Assembly (NCBI GenBank): GCA_000310025.1
Contig: FN649729.1
Coordinates: 5,153,273-5,217,272 of the forward strand
From: Ectocarpus siliculosus
Taxonomy: Eukaryota > Sar > Phaeophyceae > Ectocarpales > Ectocarpaceae
DNA: 64,000 nucleotides
Direction: 5' to 3'
Shown here: positions 37,332 through 49,100 of the stretch, in pieces
Layout: the number at the start of each line of letters is the position of its first letter
Numbering within the stretch: position 1 is the first letter of the stretch
Translations under genes and position numbers: made by a program
Notes under the pieces: model-generated
Databases searched by the model: none
What the model was told of the DNA's origin: nothing
The model's input: the letters and a program-made list of their open reading frames with translations, nothing else

Positions 37332-40001
37332 CTGAATCGGTTGTTGCTGTCGTTATTGTTCTGCTGGTGATAGTGTCGGTGCTGTTGGTGGTGGTATATC
37401 AATGCATGACTTCGACGATGACGGTTGTCTGTGCCACTCTGATCAGTGTGCGTCGGATCAAGACCAGACAAGGCGCACGGCTCGTCAACTACAGCAGCTG
37501 CAGCAAACTAGATCAAAGGAGAGCAAAGCGAAGGTATGCATGTATCAACATTTACGGCCTTCTCGAAAGATTGAACCTCTTTTTGGTCACTCAAGCACGA
37601 GCTTCAACAGAGAGATGAGAGATTCAGACCGTTTTTCTAGGTATGAATGAGTCAGAGCCGATTCTGAGGGCCTCTGTCACTACTTGCGCCTCACATCAAT
37701 TTACATTTCTGTTTTCATAGTTGCGTCTCATGAAGATGACAAACGCCTTGAAGTGCCCGGATTTGTTTTACCTCATTCTGCTTTCTTTTTTTCTTCTCGA
37801 CTTTGACCAATGAGAAAGCCGCGACCAATGCTATGCCGACGTGCAGGAAGAGGAAGTTTTGAGCGTTGCTTCGCTCTCGGCGAGAGTAAACGAACTGGAA
37901 CAAGAGCTGGGATCGTCTCGAAGGGCTGCAAGGCAGTCGGAGACAGACAAGAAGGTGCCCCGTGTGTGGATACGCCTTGAGTGCTGTCCTATGTCAAGTC
38001 CCATCAACTTTGACGCCGTAGTAGATCATGTTTTGGGCGAGGAGTGTGTCTACCACAGTTTTCCAGCTGTCGTATCTGTGGCGCATCAGTTAAGGTGCTT
38101 CATCGTTGGCAAACATTTGGTACGAAACTGACCTGTACCTCTTGTGCTTGCGCGTAGTAGGGTTAGCGGTAACGGATAGTCTATACTGACACTGGCAACA
38201 TAATGGGGCACCGCCTCGACTTTTCTCCATCAGTGCTCGAAGAAGCCTACAACTGCGTGTTTCAAGGTCGTGGCGCATACCCTTGTTCGCCCCACGGAAC
38301 TTTGCTTGCAGTGCTGTTTGGTTGCGAATGCGTAGCTTCCGAGACTCCCACAACTAGATCCTGCTTTTCGTCGTAACGTATGCATACGCGTGTTTCATCT
38401 TGGTGAATATTCCAATGACTTACACAGGACGAGGTCTTCGCGTAGATGCCATAGGGCATGAAGAGCTTGGATCCCTTCACGCCAAGAAGCTCCTTCTCGA
38501 AACCCATTATTGTTGTGGGTTGTGGTGATTGACCTCTGCAGCTGTAGGTTGCAATTTTCTTCAGCCATGGAGGTGTTTCATCTGATCCATATGTTCAATC
38601 TTGGGCCTGGCCTAAGCCCTGATGAATCATGGAATGGTGCCAGCTGTATGAAGGCTGCTGCTGTTTTGTCGCTCTATTTTCCGGGGTTTTGAACAACCAA
38701 TCGCAGTCACTAGAAGTACGGCTTCACCGGGCTCTCGAGGAGGCTTCTAAACAGAAGGAAGCCGTGCGCCAGACGAGGGGACAGCACAAGGACCTTGGCC
38801 AGGGACAGCGTCTGGAAATGGCTCGGCTAGAGGGACATTGCCAGCGCTTGGAGAGGCAGAAGGTATAAAAGTCTGGTACACGGGCTGCGGTACATGGCAC
38901 GGTGGTGGCACTCTGTTGGTTTATGTGGTATTGTGTTGTTGATGGTACAGTTGGGGTATGGCGCTACCACCGGGAAAACAGATTGTGAGGAAAAGCGTGA
39001 GGCAGTATGAAAGGAAACATGAAAAATCGGTGTAATTACTTAAACGCGGCCATTTTGAGGTGCTGGTTGGGTAATAGAGTTTTTTTTACGATCTTTGGTG
39101 CGGTACGGTGACACGTATTCACTGCCCGGCGGTCTTGGGGTTTATCATGGGTGTCTTTCGCGGCTTTTGAAGACAACACTGTTTCGCCCGTATTGAGATG
39201 CGCAACCACCCCTTTGATGCCCCTTCGGCCTTTCGTCCGTCTTGTTGTCGATGTCCGGCAGCTTGAGTTGCTATCTGCATTCAAGAAGCAGCTCAAGCTC
39301 ATCGACGTTTTGAAGCGCCAAAAGGTGAGCCGTGACCACAACTTGCAGCAAGTTCGGTAGTGCATGAACATCTGTGCCTAATTTGCGGGATCGTTGGACC
39401 TCCTGAGTAAACCATTCTCGTCAGCGTGTCAAGTTGATGTCGTACCATTGATCTTGATCATCTGCGCATGACGTTCTGTTTATTGTTTATTGCCTGGGCA
39501 AAAGTCGCCCCTCTCTGTAAATGCGTTTTTGGTGGCGTTGTTTTCACGTGTTCTCCGTTTCGAGAAGTTTGAATACCACAGAACCCCAGAAACGATCGGA
39601 CAGGTTCACGTGTCGTAATCCAGCTACCCAGTAGTTTCGTGGTCGCAATTGTGTTCCATATCTAAATCTACCCACCAATAGGCCTACTACAGGGGAGCCT
39701 CGCGTTCTCTCCCTCGTGAAACATACCTTCCCGACGCAACGAGCTTCGCACGGTTTCTGGCACCCGCTTGTAGTGGTCCCAAACAGAGAAAATGCACAGG
39801 ATATTGAACACGCGCTAGTTTTGAAAACTATGATAGACGTACTGCTTCATGAAACCCTTCTCGGCGAAAGGTTCACACCCATGATACTTCTCGTACCGGT
39901 TGTACGGCGCTTTGCCTCACCAGTTCCATGTGGAGGCGGCTCGTCTGCTGGGTTTCACGGAGGAAGACTTCGTCAAGACTCTAGACTGGGATTCCAAATG
40001 A
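35498..40001 (+). CDS. TEX9: TEX9-like coiled-coil protein (first exon not found)
   Basis: Eight phase-matched exons (35498-36223, 36708-36931, 37167-37266, 37447-37533, 37847-37954, 38707-38862, 39262-39324, 39924-40001) encode 513 residues ending in TGA. The first exon opens with LRLNAEL, matching the N-terminal motif of TEX9. The C-terminal half shows FLKAKL, a helix EVRLHRALEEA, then FKKQLKLIDVLKRQK and HVEAARLLGFTEEDFVKTLDW, which is the signature TEX9 C terminus. TEX9 is a conserved coiled-coil protein associated with centrosomes, cilia and sperm in animals; a flagellar or basal-body role here is inference. The protein is longer than animal TEX9 (about 390 residues), mainly because exon 35498-36223 inserts some 240 residues rich in Asn, Ser and Gly. 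The exon(s) carrying the start ATG were not identified. Confidence 0.85.
37270..37334 (+). repeat. TGC/CTG trinucleotide microsatellite
   Basis: A run of TGC/CTG triplets with a few TTG and TTC interruptions occupies about 65 bases. It starts just three bases after the GTAGAC donor that ends exon 37167-37266 of the TEX9-like gene and ends in eight uninterrupted units. On the minus strand it reads as poly-serine/asparagine, which explains a spurious open frame there. Confidence 0.85.
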
Positions 40002-40635
40002 TCTGGACGATGTGGATGATAATATCTAGGACCGGTGGATTGGGTTCGGGGTTTCGCGTGGTCCGTGAGACCGGGATGTCTAGACGGTAATGGTGCAAGA
40101 CCTAGCAGTTAGGGGGGGGGTTCCAATCCCGGTGACGGGTGTTACTTCCATATTTGTGCGAGAAGAACGTGCTTGTTCATGATAACTCTTTATAGAAGGA
40201 CCTGACCCCCCTCTCGACCTAAGAAATCATAAGGGCGCCCTCTGCCAAGAGATTGGTCGGCGTGCCCCGCGATCGGAGCTCATGAGTCGGAAAAAGCAAG
40301 GCCGCAGGGAAGCTCTACATCACGACCGACGGCTAAGGCGCATTGGGCGTCGAAAGTACAATTCAGGCTAACACCGAATGCAGAAATGGGATCGCATTCC
40401 AAAGCACAGACGTCATCAAAGGACCACTCTCGACCACGAATTCGTACACATGGTCAACCACAGTTGTCTCTACACGGAAGCACGTGTTCGCAGCATGCCG
40501 AACACACATTCTTCGACATACGATAGCCTATTAGCAATAAGGAGAACGGTGTTTAGCATTGCAACGGGTTCTGCGCGCCGTCCGACAGCGAGGCGCTCGC
40601 ATGTGTCAATTTCGCTCACTCAACTATCCAGTCAT
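40002..40635. other. Convergent intergenic region between genes 3 and 4
   Basis: The stops of the TEX9-like gene (40001) and the glycosyltransferase gene (40636) face each other across 634 bases. The region presumably carries both 3' untranslated regions and polyadenylation sites. No exon, repeat or RNA gene is recognised. Confidence 0.6.
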
Positions 40636-42389
40636 CTATCTATTTAGCACTCTATGCGCTGCAAGATGCCTGCCAACGGGCCTCCTCAATATATCGGCTT
40701 CGAGATGTTGCTCGAAGAGCCGGCGGCCGCTCTGGGCGATGCTCATCCGCAATTCTGGCCTTTGAAGATAAAACTGGCACGTCTCCGCGAGGCGCTCCGG
40801 TGGTGCGAACACAACTCCCCCAGAAAACTTTGCCCTCTCGGAATCACTACCGCTCATCTCGCTGACGATAAACCTACGAGCGAGTGCGCAGTGGAATTTT
40901 GGTTGACAAGCCGCGAAATAAATGAGTGAAAGTCAAGCATTTCAATAATTCCAACACAAATCCAGAATAGCGACATCTCGCATGTACGTAGAGGCCCTGC
41001 GCCCAGTATTTATTCGCTCGTCGGACGAGCGAGGAGCAACACCTGTCAATTTGGAAGCCCGCATCAAGCACGCACTACAGCAGTGTCAACGAGCTCTCAC
41101 TTGATCGTTGCACCCGCTCACCTTCCGTTGGCCAAAAGACGGGCAAGTCGGGGCATTTTCCATTCCCCATTGTCACAAAGATCTCCTGGGCTGCTGCCGT
41201 TGCTCCTGGACTCGATCGCAGTCGTTGTGGCCCCTTCAAAGGCGTTCAAATTGAGCACGATTTTGCTCCTGGCGGATACTGTATCAAATGCGGCACCGAA
41301 CAGGTCCACTCTCTCAGAGTTCGGGTGGAAAACCATGATGCCGGCGTCGCGCAGTCGACGAATGGTCCGTTGCCGGGTAGGAGTTTCCATCCCAATGAAC
41401 AGCACGTCGATATCTTCGTGCTCCTGTTCTTCAAGTACGTGGCCACCCGCGACGAGAAGACTGCTGGATCGGAGCTTTGAGGCGAAACCCAGTGGAACTA
41501 GGTCGGCATGGATGCTCATGTCCAGCAAACGCTTCGTGTTCTCCTCTGAATAGTCCCATAACGTGTAGCTTCCGTAGATCTGAAGCGTTCGAGCTGAAAC
41601 TAAGCTTCTGTCTCTTGTCCCAGGTTCTACGAGATTCGTCGATTCTCGCGGCCAACGGCAAGGTATTTGTTCGAAGTTGTACAAAACTTGCAGCAGAGAG
41701 GTACGACAAAAACGAAGGTACCAGGTCAAAGTTTGAAAAAAATCAGGGATCCGAGGTGGGGTGGCGTAGACGTGTGTGTGCGAGGTGGTACAAGTTGTAC
41801 CAGAACGGATGGGTAGTTCAATCCTGGGCCATGTGAAAGGCCTAAACTTTGGTGCAGTTCTCTGTCTCTCTGTCTCTCTCTCGCGTTCCTGGAAACAAAG
41901 AGTGGCATCACCTGCGTCGGGTGGTAGCAATTGCTTTTCGAGTACCGCTAGTCCTCCATCCCCAGTGAAGTAGCTCGCCAGATTGTGTGGCGCGAGGATG
42001 ATGAATTTCCCTCCTTTGGCGAAGCAATGGTCAGTCACCAAGTTCGTGCAATACACAATCGTCGATGGGTGCCCAAGGTTTTGCAGACCATCCTGCACAG
42101 TCTCAGCGATGTCACGAAACACCAGGGCTGTCGTTTGGTCCGAGGGCCCTTCCAGCACGACAACGACGTCAATCCGTTGTTGTACGGACAGCAGTTTCTG
42201 TGTGCTAGTCGTCGGGTGGGATAGGGTCATAGGGTGGGCATGTGGAGAACAAATCGTGGGCTTGCTTGCCGAGCAATTGTGAGCATCATTGGTGCACAAT
42301 TGTATGTGAACGGCGGCTGGGAATTCTACGTGCCCAGCAGCAGACAAAGTGGGGCCACACAGAAGTAGTCGACAGCATATTGCACACAA
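40636..42389 (-). CDS. Glycosyltransferase (group 1 / GT-B-like)
   Basis: Three exons in coding order: 42389-41912, 41686-41122 and 40861-40636 (TAG stop). They join in phases 1 and 2 to give 422 residues, or 369 if translation starts at the second candidate ATG (42230, MTLSHPTTS). The start is therefore uncertain. Recognisable blocks are VVVVLEGPSD, then VLYNFEQIP, LWDYSEENTKRLLD, HADLVPLGF, EDIDVLFIGMETPTRQRTI, and a C-terminal SERAKFSGGVVFAPPERL block. This order matches a family of glycosyltransferases with two Rossmann folds, common in bacteria and marine algae, in which the second half binds the nucleotide sugar. Donor and acceptor are unknown. The first intron (41687-41911) is 225 bases, a multiple of three, and has no in-frame stop. 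An N-terminal CCRLLLCG stretch may be a weak signal segment if the upstream ATG is used. Confidence 0.75.
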
Positions 42390-43100
42390 GTATCATTGCT
42401 GAATACGGTCGGGGCATCCCCCAACACTACAGCTGGGGGTCAGCTCCGACACGTAGTCCGGCAGAAGGGCTCATATCCGACCGAACCAGGTTGCTCCCCA
42501 TACACATGCATGACCGCTGTATTGATTGGGATGTCAGATTTATACTCGCCGGACACAATGTAGACGCCTTACATTATTTACCGCGCGGGTTGTTTAAACT
42601 TGCAGCAGGACGTTGTGAGCTCTCTAGGCTACCTGAACCAACCAACCGCGGAGAGACCATCTCCTTCTCCGTGTGCATACAATGGTCACGCAGGAACTTC
42701 GTTGCTCACGGTGATGATTCTTGGAGATGGCGGCGGCCGTCCCGATGTTGTCTGTTTTGTCCGGTTGCTGTTGGAGCGAGAAGAACCAATGCAAGGAACA
42801 TCCATAGTCTGCCGAGGTTTCTCATTGAGGGTAGCTGGGACGAAGTTGCGAAGATCTACATAGTGCCCCACGATAGGCCCAACAAAGCATTTTGATCGCA
42901 AACCAGGTGCGAATATCCATAATATCCACATCCGTGAGACAAGAAAACGGTTCTGAACCTGACCCCACTACCGTGCAGCAGTACCAATCGCGGGGCCGCC
43001 ACCGCCTGGTTGAGTGCATGATGCAGCGCAACGAGCTGGACACGGGAGCATAGCTGTGCTCGTGCTACCAGCCCTCTGCCGAGTGGTATATCGACAGGCA
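42390..43100. promoter_or_regulatory. Divergent intergenic region between genes 4 and 5
   Basis: About 710 bases separate the upstream-most ATG of the glycosyltransferase (minus strand) from the IF-3 ATG (plus strand), so this is a shared bidirectional promoter region. No canonical TATA box is evident, and I recognise no other elements. Confidence 0.45.
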
Positions 43101-46100
43101 ATGGCGTCAAGGTTCCTTCGAGCCGATCTGCGGCGCGCATGCAGGCCTCCTTCCAGGCCTACGAGCAGCAACAGCAATGCCTTCCTCTCTTTGGCCACGA
43201 CACGGCGAGATGAACCCTCGGTGGCACCATCGGCATACAATCCGTCCGCATTGACAGCAGCAGCTCTTGCTTCGCCGGAGTGGCTTTGTTCCAGCGTCCA
43301 GTCCTCTGGCCATGCACACAGCGAGTCGGCAACGACGCGTAGCGGCGGTGGCGAGCACGTTCCCCGGCTTCCGTTACCTGTCACCGGGAGGTTTCCGGCC
43401 TTCACTTCAGCAGGGCAGCCCTACGCCGGTTGTTGGAGAGGAGGGGCGGTGGGGTTGGGGTTGTGCTCAAGACAGCAGCAACAGGCAGGGAAACGGTTCC
43501 TGAGCAGTCGCAGCAGCAAAGCCGGTGGCCAGATGTAAGTATGATTGATGCTTTGCGTAGCCCGAGTGCCTACGTACGTACATTTGCACGCGACAAGGAT
43601 CGAATACGAAGTACCACGTACTTTCTAAAGATCGAACCTCTGCCTTCTTTTTCCCCTGTTGGTCAGTGTACAGTAGTGGACCTGCTTGCTTGAGCTGCTT
43701 GCTGTGCTGTTGCCTGGAGTGCTTGAGCTGCTTGCTATAAGCTGTTGCCTGGAGTGCTTGAACACAAACTGGGCCGCCGATACCGCGTGGCATAGGACTT
43801 TTGGCAACTCTGTCGGCTGTGCCTGGATAGGAACTGCCGTTGCATAGGCCAACACACTCTAAACTGCTGAACTGCACGCGAACGCGTGCTTCGTTGCACC
43901 AAATGCGGCGAAATTACTTCATCCCCGAACCTGCTGCGTTCACCACCCTCCGGATTCCGGATTTGGGGCGCACACGAAGCATGGACCGTGAGTAGCACAT
44001 TAGGAAAAATAAAGACACACACAGAAAGACTACCCGTTCGAGATATACCCACATTCGAACGGCATGTGGTGGAGTCTTTTCACTGAGGCTGAGTCTTACG
44101 GCGTGATTATTTCCGGATTGGGGGGGGTCCTTTTCTGAGTCAAAAAAATAATTTGGGCGTCTAACGGGTAGGAAAATGGCAATTTCCAACAGCCCAAAAT
44201 CCATCAGCGCAGTTTCCAACAGCGATTCTGGCCGGCCTGTTAGAAAATGGCCCATTTTCCAACAGCGATCCTGTTGGAATATCGCTGTTAGAAATGGGGG
44301 GGGGTACCCCCTGGTCACACCCCGATCGTGCCAGAACGAGGAACTACACCGTCTGCTGGCCAAACAGAGGCAAGTATCATGAGGTCATGCACAAACCCTC
44401 TGCAGGTAACTAAAGTTCAGGGCGTTCTGCGTCGTGTTGACCGCACACGAGCCGAAAACGTCAACCCTGCCACATTGCTCTGCTGAGGTTCTTGCCTTTG
44501 GGCCGAAAAGAGCCGTATTTGCGCCTGCTGCATGTGTAACCAGTTCAAAACGCATGCCAGAGAGAGGCCTTAAGCCGTCGACATTCACAAACTGCAGCCA
44601 ATGGCGTGTGTTCATACTCATACCCTCTGCTCGCGTCCCAGAAACAGAGCGTTTTGTCCAGTTTTGATTGCACACGGCCTGCAAACGTGAACCAACGTGT
44701 GTTGCGGTGGTGACTTTTTGGTCTTTTTTCTTGTTCCGCCGCGTGTTTGCTCCATGTGTCACCCGCAACCAGCCAGAAACGTATGCCAGAGAGAGGCCTT
44801 TGGCCGACGACATCCACAAACAGCAGCCAGTGGCGTGTGGTCATACACATACCCTCTGCTCGCGTCCCAGAACCAGAGCGTATTGTCCAGTTTTGATTGC
44901 ACACGGCCTGCAAACGTGAATCGAGGTGTGGTTCGGTGTTGCCTTTTTTCGACGTTGCTTTTTTTTTCTGCCGCTTGCTCCGAGTCGAGTGTGATCAGTG
45001 TACAACGCATGCCATCAGAGAGAGACCTTTGGCGGACGACATCCACAAACTGCAGCCACTGGCGTGCGATGATACACCTGCCCTCTGCAGGCGACCCATA
45101 AACAGGGCGCTTCGTGTCTTGTTGGTCGCACACGAGCCAAAACCGTGTACTGAAGCATGTTGTTGTGACTCAAGAGAACATGAATCAGCCTCTTTTTTCC
45201 CTTCAGAAAAAAATTTACCTCGAGGAACCGCAAGACGGTCGTTTGGATCTTGATATTTTTTTCCGTGCAGGCCACCCCCCCCCCGACCTAAAGAAAAACA
45301 TAAATCTCCGAAATAATCACGCCGTAAGACTCAGCCTGAGTGGAGGAAAACCGGCTTGGTACTGGACTTATTTCACATGTAGGATCCAGCATTTTTTTTT
45401 GTTGATACCTGTGTTTCGACTTGTTCGTTTTCCTGATTTCCAGCGAGAACCACGCACACCACAGCAGTACAACCTCGACTGTTCAGCGCTAAAGTGGTGT
45501 AGGGTGACGTTGTAAACTCGTACCCACTGCTGCGCACGTCCTTATCTTCTGATGTTTTGACCTCCTATTCTCCCGCTCCCATGGTACTTGGACCTTTTGC
45601 ATCTTCATTAAGTTGTTATCTTGGTGAAAGGGAAACCTCTTCGGTATGTAGGAATCATCGTGGCCTTGCCCCAACTTCGGCGCTGTCATTCCGTGTTCTA
45701 GAGGGTAGGGCATCAACCTGAAGAACAGCAGCACAACGCTTCGAGTACCAAACATAACATTTCCATGTTCTTCACACGTGTCCGCGGTGCTGCAATAGGC
45801 TTACGAACAAGAAGATCAAGGCCGAGAAGATTCTGCTGGTGTTGGAAACAGAAGACGGCACCAAGGAGGCTACCACTGTCTCTCGGCAGCAGGCGCTCGC
45901 CGCCGCAGATGCTGTAAACCTCGATCTGGTGCAGGGTGAGGAAGGAGACGCCGATATATTCACAACTGAAATGTGGTTGATGTTGACAAAACCTCGCTTC
46001 GAGTGACATGGATTTTCGCTTCTTCTTTTTTGTCTACAAGAAGAAAACGAATTAATGTTTTATCAGCAAGAGTTCAGGATCAATTTGCGCGAATGTTGAA

Positions 46101-49100
46101 GGTTTAAGGTAAGTATTATGCGGTGTGGTGCAGGCTAGCCATGGTTTGAAGCAGGCAAATGAGTCGCTGCGGCAGAGGGATAATCTCGATCGCGGGCATG
46201 TTGCTGTGCGGAGCTTGAGAGCGAGACGCAGCAGCAGTACTGCTGTGGTATGGTCGAAACAAGAAAAAAATTGGCGTTCCTTATCTACAAGCATTTTGGT
46301 GTTAGCATTCCCACGAGGGACGAAGCAATATCTTGAGCACGTTCACCTCCCCCCGCTCAACCCTTCCACGCTCCCAAGTTGACAATCATATTTTGTCTCC
46401 GTGTATCCACAACACCTTAGTTCGCACATCTCTCACCTGCTTCGTCTCCATTTTTGCTTTGCCTCCATGCTTGTTCCCTGCACGTATTCCTCCATGTCGG
46501 ATGAATGACGTGGCCGGCCGCTGGTCGGTACAACGCTAACAAAACAAATAACAGTGAGTAGCGGTAAGAACGACCAGGTGGTCTGCAGGCTCATGGACTT
46601 CAAGAAGGAGGAGTACCGGAAGAAGAAGCAGAAAAAGGCCAACGCGAAAAGGATCCAGAAGAAGAAGGAGATACGATTGGGGGTGCGTGCCGTCACTGAC
46701 GTGTTGTTCTGGAATCGCCTTGCTACTGCTGTGTGTGGCCCAGCTTACTCCTGAGATGCCACGCGATTTGTTCACTCCAAACTATCTTTCGAGTTGGTCG
46801 CATTACCTTGCCTAGTGACACTGCTATCCAACGTATTCGTGTCGTATTCTTGATGATTGGCGTCCTCACCTGTCTTAGAAATGTCATTTAGGGCTCGTGT
46901 GTCTCGCCGAAAAACAGAAACAATGGCCAAGCTGCGGTAAATCAACACAACACGCCCAGTATCGTGAAAACTGCCCACCGGAAATCTCTGTTCTAGCGCA
47001 CACCCTTTTTCCCGTTCTGGAATACAAAACTCGTCTTGGTTACAGCGGCTCCTTCTTTCTTGCTTCTCTTGATAGGGTCTTTTGTTTAGCCGTTCGCAAC
47101 GCTGCACGAATACTGGTCCTTCGTAATTATGGTAACTGCTACACCACCTCTAATTTTCTTTCCAGGGCATGATCGCGGACCACGACTTTGGCAGGAAAGT
47201 GAACGATGTCAAGAAGTATTTGGAGAGAGGGGACGTCGTCAAGGTAAAAACCCAACGGCTTAGGCTGGTGCAAGCTGCTGAAGAAGTGCAGGCAATATGA
47301 CATTTTGTCACGTGTTCAATGTGCGTCTTTCGCGGGTATGTTCCCGCCATGTCTCGCGTTGTGTTTTCATACTCCCTTCCTCACTTCTTATTGCGCTCGT
47401 TCTTCTCTCGTTTTGCATCATGAAAACAACATAACCACGGCAGGTGGTATTGGAGGCGAACATATCGCTACTCAAGCGGTCCGGGAACTGCTTGAACGTC
47501 TTGCAGGAGAAATTCGAGGAGCAAATGGAAGAATACGAAGGGGTGCGTATGTCCTGCATTTTCTTCACTGTTGGTTTCATTGATGCGGCATGACAAGACA
47601 ACTCCCTCGGGCCCAGCTGAACCCACGATACTGCCGATCAATCGAAAAACATCAGGCGGCACGTCCATACCCACCAGAAACAAAGCGAGTAACGCACGAA
47701 AGTTTGACCGGAGAATGGTCTGTTGTTGCCCTCGAGGGTACCGTTGCTGCCAACGTCGTGGGATTTAGAATCCTCGGCCACCTGGCTCGATAAACATAGC
47801 TTGAGTTTCCATAACAGAACCAGAAACGTTCTGACTCAATTCTTTGACCGATGTCCTCAACACGGCCTCCGCCGAGCGAGGGTTGATAGGTTGTCGCTGT
47901 GCTGGCGAAGGAAGCCTTGCATCCAACTAGCAACCCAACAACGTTTTAGAACCCGCAACGACCGAATCCCTGCAAAACGCGACACTGCGCCAGGGCTTTC
48001 ATGTCCCTTATGCAGGCGTTCCGTGGGTTGTATGGTGAGCGCGTTCGATCGCCAATTGTGGAACGGCACACAATGACACCAAGCGGATATTTGGCGTGTA
48101 GTTGAAATTGGTTCTGCCACCTTCATGTTGTTGAACTTGCATTGCTTGTCGTACACCCAACCGCCCTTGTGATAATGCGACACAGAGTTCCGAGCTTTCG
48201 TGACAAACAAGTCGTTCATGCCGACATTCGTTGACGAACGGTTCGAAGACGCTAGCGAAGCAATCAAGCTTGAGTCCGGGGGTCTTGTGTGTTTTGCGAC
48301 GTGTTCTGGAACGCGCGTTTCAGGTGTGCCATCTTGCTACCATTGTGTGAGGCTCGCGTTGCTTTGGCAGGGCATTTCGTAGCGTACTCGCCTCTCGCCC
48401 TCTTGTCGGAAGAATCGCTTTTGGCTTGCTCAACTCGACTCCGCGTTACGTACTGCTGTCATGCCGCGAGCCGTATGGATTTCACTGCTAAAATCATGGA
48501 TTAACCTCCCTCGGTTCCTTCGTAGGCTGTGCTGAAGCACTCTGGAGGGGGGAATGGGTACACCCGGCGGGAAATCGAATGCATCCCGAAAACCCGCAGG
48601 CCGACCACCGCAAAGCCGACAACGTCGGCCTCTGAGGCGCCGGGGAGAGATGGTGGTGGTATTCCCAAGGCCGAGGGGAAGGAGAACCCCAACCCCCCGC
48701 CTCCGCGTAGCGGGGTGGTCGACAAACATGTCGTGCGCGAAATTCTCAGCGGAGCAGCAGCAACAGCGCAAGGAGGGAGTGAAAGAGAACTATCTTCTTC
48801 GAACTCTGGTGGTGACGCCGCTGGTGAATCCGCGGACAGTTCTTCGGAAGAGGAATCAGGAGAAGATTCCTCGTCAGACGAAGACGACGTGGCTGAAACA
48901 GCGTCGCCATTGAAGTTGGGAAGCACTGAGATCTCGTTAAACGATGTGGATCTGTACGATGATCTCGTCGATGAGACCGTCTACGACGACGGCGACCTTG
49001 AGAGAGAAAGAAACGAGGCCCGAAGACGCGAAGACCGGCGGAAGCGGGAAGAAGCTAAGGAAAAGGTTAGGAATGCGGCCCGCTACGCTCCCGCGCGCGG

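Noticed and set aside
42230..42230. Treating this ATG as the only start of the glycosyltransferase
   Set aside because: An in-frame ATG at 42389 is equally possible; the sequence alone does not decide, so both are stated in the annotation.
44434..45253. Open frames of 77-144 codons on both strands within the tandem array
   Set aside because: Each repeat unit carries short stop-free stretches in several frames; the frames are not conserved from unit to unit.
48501..48926. Minus-strand open frame of 141 codons rich in Ser and Pro
   Set aside because: Antisense of the acidic tract of the IF-3 extension; no motif and no splice context.
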